From Paracoccaceae bacterium (GTDB taxonomy: Bacteria; Pseudomonadota; Alphaproteobacteria; Rhodobacterales; Rhodobacteraceae), in the NCBI GenBank assembly GCA_027489375.1, contig JAIXZW010000005.1, positions 434,001-498,000 on the forward strand: a DNA stretch of 64,000 nucleotides, in the 5' to 3' direction. The notes beneath the pieces were generated by a model. That model made no database searches. It was not told the DNA's origin and was given only the letters and a program-made list of their open reading frames with translations. Position numbers and translations under genes: made by a program. This document shows positions 1-7,799 of this stretch, piece by piece; within the stretch, counting starts at the first letter, position 1, and each line of letters opens with the position of its first letter.

Positions 1-606
1 GATGACACCATCGCGGGCCTCGTCACCTACGGCCTCGCGCAGATCACCGGCGACGACGTGCTGCACAAGCGCAGCTTCGGGGACGGCACCCCCACCCCCT
101 TCCGCAGCGACTATTACACGGGCGAGCTTCTCCTCGGCCTCCTCGCCGCCTCCGCCCCCCCTGCCGCCGTGGCCCCCCTGACCCGCGCCCTGATGGCACG
201 CGACTACGGCGTCGACATCCAAAGCCACTGGATGGCCTATGCCGCCTGCGAGGCCGTCGAGCGCGGCTACGTCGACGCCTCCTTCGGCGAGGCCTACCTC
301 GCCCGCCTCGTCGCCCATATCGCCGCGCATCCCGACTACCGCCTCCGCCGCGCCTCCACCCCCATCGCCTGCCGGACCGAGGCGCTGACACGCATCCTTC
401 TGCTGGCAAAGCGGCGTGGCGCGGCCTGCACCCTGCCCCGCGAAACCCTGCTTCTCGCCGCAGGCGAAGCCGACACCAACCTGACCCTGCAACTCGACTG
501 GTACCGGAACGGCCAATTCCTCAAGTCGGACGAGGATGACAAGGTCCAGATCGACTACATCCAGCACAACGCCACCTCCTACCTCAACCACCTCGCCCGC
601 CTCTGA
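1..606 (+). CDS. Conserved protein of unknown function, 5' end outside the window
   Basis: An open frame runs from the first base to a TGA at 604-606, giving about 201 visible residues with no start codon that must be used. The visible part is alpha-helical and soluble, with a '[14 protein letters not shown]' segment and '[14 protein letters not shown]' and '[13 protein letters not shown]' stretches. The last resembles helical-toroid repeat enzymes, but I recognise no family or catalytic motif. It ends 76 nt before the CoA-transferase pair on the same strand, so co-transcription is possible. The function is unknown. Confidence 0.75.
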   Translation, partial: DDTIAGLVTYGLAQITGDDVLHKRSFGDGTPTPFRSDYYTGELLLGLLAASAPPAAVAPLTRALMARDYGVDIQSHWMAYAACEAVERGYVDASFGEAYLARLVAHIAAHPDYRLRRASTPIACRTEALTRILLLAKRRGAACTLPRETLLLAAGEADTNLTLQLDWYRNGQFLKSDEDDKVQIDYIQHNATSYLNHLARL

Positions 607-682
607 TGCCGCAGCGCAGCGATTGACAGCGCCAAAGGCGCGGTCCCATATGTCGCCCGAAACCTGCGGGGAGGGAGCACGC

Positions 683-1387
683 ATGAAGAAAGTCTATCCC
701 AGCGCCGAAGCCGCGCTGGACGGGTTGCTGTTCGACGGAATGCTGGTCGCCTCGGGCGGCTTCGGCCTCTGCGGCATCCCCGAACTCCTCATCGCCGCCA
801 TCCGCAAGGCAGGGACGAAAAACCTCACCGTGGCCTCGAACAACGCGGGCGTCGACGGCTTCGGCCTCGGCGTGCTGCTGGAATCGCGTCAGGTGAAGAA
901 GATGATCTCCTCCTACGTGGGCGAAAACGCCGAATTCATGCGCCAGTATCTCTCGGGCGAGCTTGAACTCGAATTCAACCCCCAAGGCACCCTTGCCGAA
1001 CGCATGCGCGCAGGCGGCGCGGGCATCCCCGGCTTCTACACCCGCACGGGCGTGGGCACGGTGATCGCCGAGGGGAAAGAACACAAGGATTTCGACGGCA
1101 AGACCTACATCCTCGAACGCGCCATCAACGCCGACCTCTCCATCGTCAAGGCGTGGAAGGCCGACCCCTCGGGCAACCTCGTCTTCCGCAAGACCGCCCG
1201 CAACTTCAACCCGCCCGCCGCGACCTGCGGCAAGGTCTGCGTGGCCGAGGTCGAGGAAATCGTCCCCCTCGGATCGCTCGACCCCGACACCATCCACCTC
1301 CCCGGCATCTACGTGCACCGCATCGTCCAAGGGCAGCACGAGAAACGCATCGAACAGCGCACCGTGCGGAAGAAGGAGCAGGCATAA
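683..1387 (+). CDS. scoA: 3-oxoacid CoA-transferase subunit A
   Basis: This 234-residue protein is a family I CoA-transferase alpha subunit. With the next gene it would move CoA from succinyl-CoA to a 3-oxoacid such as acetoacetate, which serves ketone-body and PHB use. The N-terminal '[10 protein letters not shown]' glycine loop, '[16 protein letters not shown]' and '[20 protein letters not shown]' are typical of the family. The ATG at 683 follows a strong GGGGAGGG ribosome site, whereas upstream in-frame starts lie inside the previous gene. The stop overlaps the ATG of scoB (TAATG), indicating translational coupling. The exact acyl acceptor is inferred from the family. Confidence 0.93.
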   Translation: MKKVYPSAEAALDGLLFDGMLVASGGFGLCGIPELLIAAIRKAGTKNLTVASNNAGVDGFGLGVLLESRQVKKMISSYVGENAEFMRQYLSGELELEFNPQGTLAERMRAGGAGIPGFYTRTGVGTVIAEGKEHKDFDGKTYILERAINADLSIVKAWKADPSGNLVFRKTARNFNPPAATCGKVCVAEVEEIVPLGSLDPDTIHLPGIYVHRIVQGQHEKRIEQRTVRKKEQA

Positions 1388-2013
1388 TGTGGGACCGCAA
1401 CCAGATGGCCGCCCGCGCGGCGCAGGAACTGCAAGACGGCTGGTATGTGAACCTCGGCATCGGCATCCCGACGCTGGTGGCGAACTACATCCCCGAGGGC
1501 GTCGAAGTGACCCTGCAATCCGAAAACGGCATGCTCGGCATGGGGCCTTTCCCCTATGAGGGCGAGGAAGACCCCGACCTGATCAACGCAGGCAAGCAGA
1601 CCATCACCGAACTGCCCCAAACCGCCTTCTTCGACTCTGCCACCTCCTTCGCCATGATCCGCGGCGGCAAGATCGCAATGGCCATCCTCGGCGCGATGGA
1701 AGTTGCCGAAAACGGCGACCTCGCGAACTGGATGATCCCCGGCAAACTCGTCAAAGGCATGGGCGGGGCGATGGACCTCGTCGCAGGCGTGGGCCGCGTG
1801 GTCGTGGTCATGGACCACACCAGCAAGCATGGTGAATCGAAGGTGCTGAAACGCTGCACGCTGCCCCTCACCGGCCAAGGCGTGGTCAACCGCATCATCA
1901 CCAACCTCGGCGTCCTCGACGTGGTGGAAGGCGGGTTGAAGATCGTCGAACTGGCCGATGGCGTGACCGAAGCCGAACTGCGGGCGGCGACCGAGGCGAC
2001 CCTCGTCAACTGA
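1387..2013 (+). CDS. scoB: 3-oxoacid CoA-transferase subunit B
   Basis: This 208-residue beta subunit of the CoA-transferase carries the catalytic glutamate in '[11 protein letters not shown]' near residue 47. That glutamate forms the covalent glutamyl-CoA thioester intermediate. Further family segments are '[17 protein letters not shown]' and '[19 protein letters not shown]'. The length is normal for SCOT/AtoA-type B subunits. The start overlaps the scoA stop by one base, so the two subunits are probably made in equal amounts. The gene is followed by the inverted repeat at 2037-2194. Confidence 0.93.
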   Translation: MWDRNQMAARAAQELQDGWYVNLGIGIPTLVANYIPEGVEVTLQSENGMLGMGPFPYEGEEDPDLINAGKQTITELPQTAFFDSATSFAMIRGGKIAMAILGAMEVAENGDLANWMIPGKLVKGMGGAMDLVAGVGRVVVVMDHTSKHGESKVLKRCTLPLTGQGVVNRIITNLGVLDVVEGGLKIVELADGVTEAELRAATEATLVN

Positions 2014-2036
2014 CCCGCATCCCTGCGGGCAGCAGA

Positions 2037-2194
2037 TGGGGGGCTTTCCGCCCCCCACGGGCCGCGTGCCGCGCCCCTCCCCCCGAGGATATTTGAAAAC
2101 AGATGAAGCCGACAGGCGCTGTCCCTGCTTTCATCTGTTCCCAAATATCCTCGGGGGGAAGGCCGCAAGGCCGCGGGGGGCGGAAAGCCCCCCG
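2037..2194. repeat. Full-length GC-rich inverted element with GAGGATATTTG arms
   Basis: A long imperfect inverted repeat fills the space after scoB. Outer arms contain GGGGGCTTTCCGCCCCCC and its complement. Inner arms are CCCCCCGAGGATATTTG (2079-2095) and CAAATATCCTCGGGGGG (2142-2158). Between them lies a third pair, AACAGATGAA and TTCATCTGTT. It could form a very stable cruciform or act as a transcription terminator in both directions. Related copies or halves lie near 20454, 22306, 27131, 32312, 39829 and 51670. Confidence 0.8.
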
Positions 2195-2315
2195 GCCACG
2201 GCCCGACAAGGGGACTGCCGCGCCAAGCCCTGCCTCGCCGTTGAAACCGCTTGCACCGCTCCGCCCCGCCCGCAATCGTCAATGCCGTAAACCAAAGGCC
2301 CGCGACCCTTCGCCC

Positions 2316-2603
2316 ATGTCTTTCGAAATCCTCCGCGAGCAGGGGCCGACCAAGGGCCGCTACAGCATCCCCTTCGGCGCCGAACAGGCGGAACTGACCT
2401 ATTCCATCACCTCGCCCAAGCTCGTCATCGCCGACCACACGGCGGTTCCCGTCGCCCTGCGCGGGACGGGGGCGGGTCTTGCCCTTCTCGAACGCATGAT
2501 CGCCGATGCACGGGCCGAAGCGTTCCGCATCGTCCCCCTTTGCCCCTTCGTCAACGCCCAGCGCCGCAAGCATCCCGAATGGGCCGACGCCTTCTCCGCC
2601 TGA
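2316..2603 (+). CDS. GNAT-like N-acetyltransferase, YjdJ/COG2388 type
   Basis: This 95-residue protein has the short GNAT fold of the YjdJ family. A two-stranded start precedes the acetyl-CoA loop 'VALRGTGAGLALLERM' (about residues 47-62). The end 'VPLCPFVNAQRRKHPEW' is very typical of this group. The substrate is unknown for the whole family. The ATG at 2316 was chosen because the longer frame upstream is inside the inverted repeat. It ends one base before the stop of the opposite-strand transglycosylase, so the two genes converge. Confidence 0.85.
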   Translation: MSFEILREQGPTKGRYSIPFGAEQAELTYSITSPKLVIADHTAVPVALRGTGAGLALLERMIADARAEAFRIVPLCPFVNAQRRKHPEWADAFSA

Positions 2604-2604
2604 C

Positions 2605-3471
2605 TTACGGCGCGGCCGATGCGATGCGGAACACACAAGGATCGCTGACCAGCTCGGGCGGCGTCATGCACAGCCCCTGCGCCACCTGCCACGCGGCCAG
2701 CACCTTGGGCACGTAATCCCGCGTCTCGGCATAGGGCGGCACGCCGCGATTGGCCTCCACCGCCCCCTCGCCCGCGTTATAGGCCGCCAGCACCATCAGC
2801 GGATCACGCCCGAACCGCTTCATCAGCCAGTCGAGATAGGCCACCCCGCCTTTTATGTTCTGCACGGGGTCGAAGGCATCGGCCACCCCGAAGCGCTGCG
2901 CCGTGGCGGGGATCAACTGCATCAACCCCTGCGCCCCTGCGCCGCTTTGCGCCCCGCTCGCCCCGCCGCTCTCCACCGCGATCACCGCAAGCGCGAGCGC
3001 GGGCGACACATCCGTCCCCACCGTGGCCTTGAGCAGCTCCACCCCCCAGTCCCCCGCGATCCGCTGCATCTCCTGCAGACGCGGCGCATCCACGACCTCG
3101 CCCTTCGGACCCTGCCCCAGCGTTGCCAGCGCCAGCGCAAAGCGCCCGTCCGTCTGGTCAAGGCCGGCGGGCACAGCCTCCCAATACCAGCCGTAGCGCG
3201 CCGCCGCCTGCGGCATCGGACCAAGCGGCCGCCCTCCGGAATCCGGCACCGGCAGGTCGGGCAGCAGCGGCGACACCTTCGGCAGGGCCGCCAGCAGCGC
3301 CGCCTGTTCCACGGGGTCGATCTGCACCGTGATGCGCTTGCCCGTCTGCATCTGCGCGACCTTGACCCGCTTGAAGGTGAAATCGCGCGGCGCGGGCGGC
3401 TCTTGCGCCGCCAGCGGCAAGGACACCCACAGAATCACCGAAGCCGCCAGAAGTCCCGCCTGCCGCAGCAT
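2605..3471 (-). CDS. Lytic transglycosylase, SLT domain
   Basis: This 288-residue secreted murein lytic transglycosylase cleaves the MurNAc-GlcNAc bond in the periplasm. A hydrophobic signal peptide (MLRQAGLLAASVILW) ends near 'PLAAQE'. The C-terminal half is a Slt70-like domain with the catalytic Glu in 'LAVIAVESGGASG', then 'GAQGLMQLIPATAQRFGV' and 'AAYNAGEGAV'. The start at 3471 has a GGGA site about six bases upstream; an ATG seven codons earlier is possible. The middle domain (residues 60-130) has no motif I recognise. It lies next to the tad locus on the opposite strand, and a role in opening murein for pilus assembly would be speculation. Confidence 0.88.
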   Translation of the reverse strand: MLRQAGLLAASVILWVSLPLAAQEPPAPRDFTFKRVKVAQMQTGKRITVQIDPVEQAALLAALPKVSPLLPDLPVPDSGGRPLGPMPQAAARYGWYWEAVPAGLDQTDGRFALALATLGQGPKGEVVDAPRLQEMQRIAGDWGVELLKATVGTDVSPALALAVIAVESGGASGAQSGAGAQGLMQLIPATAQRFGVADAFDPVQNIKGGVAYLDWLMKRFGRDPLMVLAAYNAGEGAVEANRGVPPYAETRDYVPKVLAAWQVAQGLCMTPPELVSDPCVFRIASAAP

Positions 3472-3817
3472 CGATTCCCGTCCCCGTTGCACGCCACCGA
3501 CTATCGCAAGGATTCGACCGATTTGCCACCTGAAGCCCGCCGAAACGTGGCGGTTTCGCCCAAGGTATTAACAAAACCGGCGATTTTACATACTTAAGTA
3601 TAGTTAATTTTCCGAATTACCGCGTCATTACAGCGGTTTGCGATTTTTCCGCAGAAAATCCGCCCCTTCCGAAAAATGCCCAGACCTTCGCAAATTCGGG
3701 CCACGATCAGGGGGCTATATAGGGACATGCCGAACGGGAACGGTTGGAACAGAGGCCACCGGAACAGACCCCGCGACGCAGAAACCGAAGTGAAACTTAA
3801 CCAGTAGGAATAACGAC
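3472..3817. promoter_or_regulatory. AT-rich upstream region of the first pilin
   Basis: This is a divergent intergenic region between the transglycosylase and the pilin array. Bases 3565-3660 are markedly AT-rich against the GC-rich genome (for example TTTTACATACTTAAGTATAG) and are the likely promoter area. Bases about 3655-3817 are recognisably related to the region before the third pilin: both contain TTCCG/TTCGG-AAAATGCCC, GGGGGCTATAT or GGGCCATAT, and CCGAACGG...GGAACAGAGGCC...CGGACAGACC or its variant. No gene is seen. Confidence 0.55.
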
Positions 3818-4009
3818 ATGCTCAAGCTGAAAAACATCTTCAAGAAATTCTCCGCCAACGAAGCTGGCGCCGTGACCGTGGACTGGGTCGTGCTGACCGC
3901 CGCCGTCGTGGGCCTCTCGGCTGTGGTCGGCTCGACCGTCAGCTCGGCGATCACGACCAAGGGCACCGCCATCAACACCTCGATGAACGGCGCTCCGGCG
4001 GGCAACTAA
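3818..4009 (+). CDS. flp1: Flp family type IVb pilin, copy 1
   Basis: This 63-residue prepilin is the major-subunit type of the tad pilus. A 17-residue basic leader (MLKLKNIFKKFSANEAG) precedes a predicted prepilin-peptidase cut after Gly, followed by the hydrophobic 'AVTVDWVVLTAAVVGL' helix. Classical Flp pilins have Glu-Tyr at mature positions 5-6, whereas here these are Asp-Trp. The ATG has an AGGA site nine bases upstream. It is the first of four tandem paralogues. Copies 1 and 3 share their upstream DNA, which suggests segmental duplication. Confidence 0.93.
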   Translation: MLKLKNIFKKFSANEAGAVTVDWVVLTAAVVGLSAVVGSTVSSAITTKGTAINTSMNGAPAGN

Positions 4010-4076
4010 TCCTCGCCCCGCGATAGCGAAGCGAAAAGGGCAGGGCCATGAAGCGCCCTCCCCTTCCCGAAATCAG

Positions 4077-4104
4077 GACAGCCCGCAGATGATCGGGCTG
4101 TCTT
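4077..4104 (+). terminator. Hairpin between pilin copies 1 and 2
   Basis: GACAGCCCG at 4077-4085 pairs with CGGGCTGTC at 4094-4102 around an eight-base loop, followed by only TT. The stem is perfect but the T tract is weak. It may be a partial terminator or an mRNA-stabilising 3' end for the first pilin transcript. Confidence 0.6.
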
Positions 4105-4229
4105 GACCGGCGGCAAGCCAAGGACGGGACGCACTGGCCGATGAACGCCCCCACCCGCCGAAGCCACCGCCATCCGAAGACCCGAACAAACCTGACCAAA
4201 GTTAACCGTAGTTAGTAAAAGGTGTACCC

Positions 4230-4403
4230 ATGCTGAAGATCAAAAACCTCCTCAAGAAATTCTCGCTCAGCGAAGCTGGGGCCGTGACCGTTGACTGGGT
4301 GGTGCTGACCGCCGCCGTCGTCGGCCTCTCCGCTGTCGTCGGCACGACCGTCAGCTCGGCGATCCAGACCAAAGCGACCGCCATCCAGACCTCGATGCAG
4401 TAA
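4230..4403 (+). CDS. flp2: Flp family type IVb pilin, copy 2
   Basis: A 57-residue prepilin reads from ATG 4230 to TAA 4401-4403, with AAAGG seven bases before the start. The leader (MLKIKNLLKKFSLSEAG) is 17 residues and the mature helix again begins 'AVTVDWVVLTAAVVGL'. The short tail 'SSAIQTKATAIQTSMQ' lacks the glycine-rich end of copy 1. The core is nearly identical to copies 1 and 3, which points to recent duplication or gene conversion. Its role should be the same as copy 1, or that of a minor subunit. Confidence 0.92.
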   Translation: MLKIKNLLKKFSLSEAGAVTVDWVVLTAAVVGLSAVVGTTVSSAIQTKATAIQTSMQ

Positions 4404-4777
4404 TCGGGTGAATCACCGGCCGGCTGCGCAAGGGCCTTCGCCCGCGCCGCAGCCGACCCGGCTGGAAACCCATTCCTTCGGCACGGAAACCCAGCCGAAA
4501 GATGGCAATCTTGCCAGATTTACCGCCAAAAGACGGGTCAATACAGCGAAACGCAGGGGCCGGAAAAGTTTCTCTCCTTACTTTTCAAGCCCTTGCGTCA
4601 ATAATGGTTAAAATCCTGCGGTGTTCGGAAAATGCCCGAGGGCGTTCCAACTGCCGCCACGATTCGAGGGCCATATCAGGCCATACCGAACGGCGATCGG
4701 AACCGGAACAGAGGCCGGACCGGACAGACCCGAGCGGTTGTGAAAACTCGAAGCAAACCGTGTAAAGGATGACGACC
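4404..4777. promoter_or_regulatory. Intergenic region before pilin copy 3
   Basis: The 374 bases hold no convincing gene; the small open frames here lack a ribosome site and family features. A perfect hyphenated palindrome TGGCAATCTTGCCA lies at 4504-4517. The last 170 bases resemble the region before pilin copy 1, including AAAATGCCC, GGGCCATATCAGGCCATACCGAACGG and GGAACAGAGGCCGGACC. Copy 3 therefore seems to have been duplicated together with its control region and may have its own promoter. Confidence 0.5.
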
Positions 4778-4960
4778 ATGCTGAAGCTGAAAAACCTGTT
4801 CAAAGCCTTCTCGTCGAACGAGTCGGGCGCCGTGACCGTTGACTGGGTGGTGCTGACCGCCGCCGTTGTGGGCCTTTCGGCCGTCGTCGGTTCGACCGTC
4901 CTGACCGCGATCAACGACAAGGGCGACGCGATCTCGAACTCCATCGCCGCGACCAACTGA
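4778..4960 (+). CDS. flp3: Flp family type IVb pilin, copy 3
   Basis: A 60-residue prepilin has the leader 'MLKLKNLFKAFSSNESG' and the mature start 'AVTVDWVVLTAAVVGL'. I chose ATG 4778 rather than ATG 4769 because AAAGG (4764-4768) is nine bases before 4778 and because it gives the same leader length as copies 1 and 2. The tail 'LTAINDKGDAISNSIAATN' differs from the other copies. Its upstream region matches that of copy 1. Confidence 0.92.
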   Translation: MLKLKNLFKAFSSNESGAVTVDWVVLTAAVVGLSAVVGSTVLTAINDKGDAISNSIAATN

Positions 4961-4987
4961 TCGCAAGGCGACCGAGCGAAAAGGGAC

Positions 4988-5020
4988 CCGCGGCCATGTT
5001 GAAACCCAACTTGGCCGCGG
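4988..5020 (+). terminator. Hairpin between pilin copies 3 and 4
   Basis: CCGCGGCCA at 4988-4996 and TGGCCGCGG at 5012-5020 form a perfect nine-base stem whose inner bases TGTT and AAC can pair further. No T tract follows, so it is more likely an mRNA-protecting structure or processing site than a strong terminator. Confidence 0.5.
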
Positions 5021-5085
5021 TCTCGCATGAAAGCCCCGCCCGGCGGACCCCGCCCGGCCCCGTGACAGTAAACCGGAGGACGACC

Positions 5086-5277
5086 ATGTTTGCCCGTCGC
5101 CTGATCAACCGCCTGCTCGGACGCAGCCTGTGCCGCGAAGAAGGGGCCGTCACCGTCGACTGGGTCGTGCTCACCGCGGCCGTCGTCGGGCTTGCCGGCG
5201 CGGTCTTCTCGATCCTCCAGGACCCTGTGAACGGCGCCGCGACCTCCATCGCGAACAAGATCGAAACCAGTCCCTGA
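5086..5277 (+). CDS. Flp-like type IVb pilin, copy 4 (divergent)
   Basis: This 63-residue prepilin has an Arg-rich leader of about 20 residues (MFARRLINRLLGRSLCREEG) and a mature start 'AVTVDWVVLTAAVVGL', followed by a divergent tail 'SILQDPVNGAATSIANK'. ATG 5086 follows a CGGAGGA site by five to six bases; an earlier in-frame start would add an unlikely proline-rich extension. The identical core with a different leader and tail suggests a specialised or minor pilin. A cysteine in the leader would be removed by the peptidase. A terminator follows directly. Confidence 0.88.
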   Translation: MFARRLINRLLGRSLCREEGAVTVDWVVLTAAVVGLAGAVFSILQDPVNGAATSIANKIETSP

Positions 5278-5278
5278 C

Positions 5279-5301
5279 AGCCGGCCCCCGTGGCCGGTTT
5301 T
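5279..5301 (+). terminator. Rho-independent terminator after pilin 4
   Basis: CCGGCC (5281-5286) and GGCCGG (5292-5297) form a GC stem around CCCGT, followed by TTTT at 5298-5301. It lies immediately after the fourth pilin stop. It would let abundant pilin transcripts end here while limited read-through, or a new promoter, feeds the assembly genes. Confidence 0.7.
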
Positions 5302-5354
5302 CGTACCGAGTGCTCCTAGCGGTCCCAGGCGGGCCGGATAAAAGGAAAAGACAG

Positions 5355-6200
5355 ATGCGCGCGATCTTTGGCTTGGTTCTCCTCGTCGGCATGGCCCTCG
5401 CCGGCTTCGCCGTCTACATGGCCCAAGGCTACATCAACCAGACGGAAACCGCCCTCAACGCCGAACGCAGCTTCCGCGAGAAGCTGGGCGAGGTGGTTCC
5501 CGTCTATGTCGTGACCAAACAGCTCGGCTTCGGTGACGCCATCACCAAGGAAGACGTGCAGAAGATCTACTGGCAGAAAAGCGCCCTCCCCGAAGGCACC
5601 TTCGGCGACGAGGCGGCGCTCTTCCCGCCGGAAACCGACAAACCCCGCTACGCCCTCCGCCCGATGGAGATCAACGAACCCATCCTCGCGGTCAAGGTCA
5701 CGAAACCCGGCGAACCGGCGGGCCTCGGCGGCGCGCTCCAACGCGGCATGCGCGCCTTCACCGTCAAGGTCGATGTCTCCTCCGGCGTCTCGGGCTTCGT
5801 CTATCCCGGCAATTCGGTCGACATCTACTGGACCGGCAGCACCGACAAGGGCGACGTGACGCGACTGATCGAAAGCAACGTCGACATCATCGCCGTGGAC
5901 CAGTCCGCTTCGGGCGATGCGACCGGCGGTGCCATCGTGGCGCAGACCGTCACCGTCTCGGCCACCCCCGAACAGGTCGCCCGACTGGCGCAGGCCCAGG
6001 CCACGGGACGGCTCGCCCTCTCGCTCGTCGGCTCGGACGATGACAGCGTCTCGGCCGAGGTCGAGGTGAACACCAACTCCCTCCTCGGCCCGCAGGAGCC
6101 GGAAAAGGTCGCCGTCGCGGCGCCGGTCGAACAGGTCTGCACCATCAAGACCCGCAAAGGCGCCGAGGTTCTCGAAATCCCGATCCCCTGCACCAACTGA
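5355..6200 (+). CDS. cpaB: Flp pilus assembly protein CpaB/RcpC
   Basis: This 281-residue periplasmic assembly protein carries one N-terminal membrane anchor (IFGLVLLVGMALAGFAVYMA), a SAF domain (about residues 45-115, 'VPVYVVTKQLGFGDAI') and a RcpC/CpaB core with 'RAFTVKVDVSSGVSGFVYPGN'. The family binds the outer-membrane secretin and the murein and helps guide the pilus. Two cysteines near the C-terminus (VCTIKTRKG and IPCTN) may form a disulfide. AAAGGA precedes ATG 5355. It is first in the assembly operon. Confidence 0.93.
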   Translation: MRAIFGLVLLVGMALAGFAVYMAQGYINQTETALNAERSFREKLGEVVPVYVVTKQLGFGDAITKEDVQKIYWQKSALPEGTFGDEAALFPPETDKPRYALRPMEINEPILAVKVTKPGEPAGLGGALQRGMRAFTVKVDVSSGVSGFVYPGNSVDIYWTGSTDKGDVTRLIESNVDIIAVDQSASGDATGGAIVAQTVTVSATPEQVARLAQAQATGRLALSLVGSDDDSVSAEVEVNTNSLLGPQEPEKVAVAAPVEQVCTIKTRKGAEVLEIPIPCTN

Positions 6201-6393
6201 CCGGTCCCTCCGTTCAACCGGCGGTCGCTTTCGGGCGGCCGCCGCTCTCCCGCTTCGGGAAACCGCGTCTTTTTAACATCAGCAATACCCGCCAAGGTTT
6301 TGATTCTTGCAATAAATGCCCCTCTAGGGCACATTCGGTGAAAGAACGGGCAACCAAGACCCGTCAGGCAGTGATCGAAAGGGCAGGTCACAT

Positions 6394-7791
6394 ATGCGTA
6401 TCGGACTGCTTTCCACAGCGGCCATGCTGGGCCTTGCCCTTGCATGGGCATCTCCCATTCCGGCCCGCGCCGAAACGCTTCGCATCCTCACCGGCTCGGA
6501 CTCCGAACCGCTCTCCGTTCCGATGAACCGCGCCGTCGTCGTCGAAAGCGACACCCCCTTTGCCGAGCTGTCCATCGCCAACCCCGGCATCGCCGATATC
6601 TCCACCCTGTCGGACAAATCCATCTATGTCCTCGGCAAGACGCCGGGGCGCACCACGCTCACCCTCCTCTCGGCCGAAGGCAAGCTGATCGCCAACGTCG
6701 AGGTGCGCGTCACCCCCGACATCGGCGAATTCAAGGAACGCCTGAAACAGATCCTCCCCGGCGAGAACATCGAGGTCAGGACCGCCAATGACGGGATCGT
6801 CCTGTCCGGCACCGTCTCGTCGACCGTCAAGCTCGACGCCGCGATGGAACTTGCCGACCGCTACGCCCCCGACCGTGTCTCGAACCTGATGACCGTGGGC
6901 GGCACGCAGCAGGTCATGCTCAAGGTGCGCTTCGCGGAAATGCAGCGCTCCGTGTCGAAGAACCTCTCCTCCTCGCTCGCCGTGGCGGGCAACCGCATCG
7001 GCGGCGAGACCGGCACCTATCTCGAGGGGGCGACCGAAACCAACCCCTTCGGCAACTCGATCGGTTCGGGCAAGGTGCTGCGTTCCGACGCGGCAGGCGG
7101 CATCTCCATCGGCGCGGGCATCGGCTCGCTCGAATTCGAAGTGCTGCTCGAAGCGCTCGAAGCCAAGGGTGTCGTGCGCACCCTTGCCGAACCGAACCTG
7201 ACCGCGCTTTCGGGACAGGAAGCCTCGTTCCTCGCAGGGGGCGAATACCCTGTGCCCGTGGCCGACGATCAGGGGATCAAGGTCGATTACAAACCCTTCG
7301 GCGTCTCGCTCACCTTCATCCCGACCGTGCTCGACGGCGACCTGATGAACCTGCAGCTCGTCGCCACCGTCTCGTCGATCGACAGCACCGTCACGCAGGA
7401 AGCCGCAGGCATCACCCTCAACGCCTTCAAGACGCGCAAGACCTCCACCACCGTGGAGATGCGCGACGGCGAAAGCTTCGCCATCGCGGGCCTGCTGCAA
7501 GACGACTTCCGCGACAACACCTCAAGCATCCCGTGGCTCGGCGACGTGCCCGTCCTCGGCGCGCTGTTCCGCTCCGCCTCCTACCAGCGCAACCAGTCGG
7601 AACTCGTGATCATCATCACCCCCCACCTCGTCACCCCCACGCGGGGCGAGGCGCTGGCCCTGCCCACCGACCGCATCAAGCTTCCGACCGAACGCGACCT
7701 CTTCCTTTTCGGCAAGGTCGCGGGCAAAGGCGCCGCAGGCGAAGTGGCGCGACAGGACTTCAACGGTTCCTACGGCTATACGATGGAGTGA
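6394..7791 (+). CDS. cpaC: Secretin CpaC/RcpA of the tad pilus
   Basis: This 465-residue outer-membrane secretin forms the pore through which the pilus leaves. A signal peptide ends near 'PIPARA' (residue 28). An N-terminal pilus-formation domain is followed by a BON-like domain (about 110-170) and the secretin domain (about 240-430), with 'LAEPNLTALSGQEASFLAGGEYPVPV' in part and the late 'PWLGDVPVLGALFRS' and 'ELVIIITPHLV' motifs. The length fits CpaC. The 193 bases before it contain a GC-rich stem and a T run (TCTTTTTAAC), so it may have its own promoter. Confidence 0.95.
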   Translation: MRIGLLSTAAMLGLALAWASPIPARAETLRILTGSDSEPLSVPMNRAVVVESDTPFAELSIANPGIADISTLSDKSIYVLGKTPGRTTLTLLSAEGKLIANVEVRVTPDIGEFKERLKQILPGENIEVRTANDGIVLSGTVSSTVKLDAAMELADRYAPDRVSNLMTVGGTQQVMLKVRFAEMQRSVSKNLSSSLAVAGNRIGGETGTYLEGATETNPFGNSIGSGKVLRSDAAGGISIGAGIGSLEFEVLLEALEAKGVVRTLAEPNLTALSGQEASFLAGGEYPVPVADDQGIKVDYKPFGVSLTFIPTVLDGDLMNLQLVATVSSIDSTVTQEAAGITLNAFKTRKTSTTVEMRDGESFAIAGLLQDDFRDNTSSIPWLGDVPVLGALFRSASYQRNQSELVIIITPHLVTPTRGEALALPTDRIKLPTERDLFLFGKVAGKGAAGEVARQDFNGSYGYTME

Positions 7792-7799
7792 GACGGACC

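Noticed and set aside
3594..3607. CtrA-like site TTAA-N6-TTAA before the first pilin
   Set aside because: The full CtrA site needs seven bases between half-sites; here there are six (TTAAGTATAGTTAA). Left as a weak possibility only.
4504..4517. Sigma-54 promoter (TGGCA...TTGC) before pilin copy 3
   Set aside because: The GG to GC spacing is seven bases rather than ten; it is instead a simple palindrome TGGCAATCTTGCCA.
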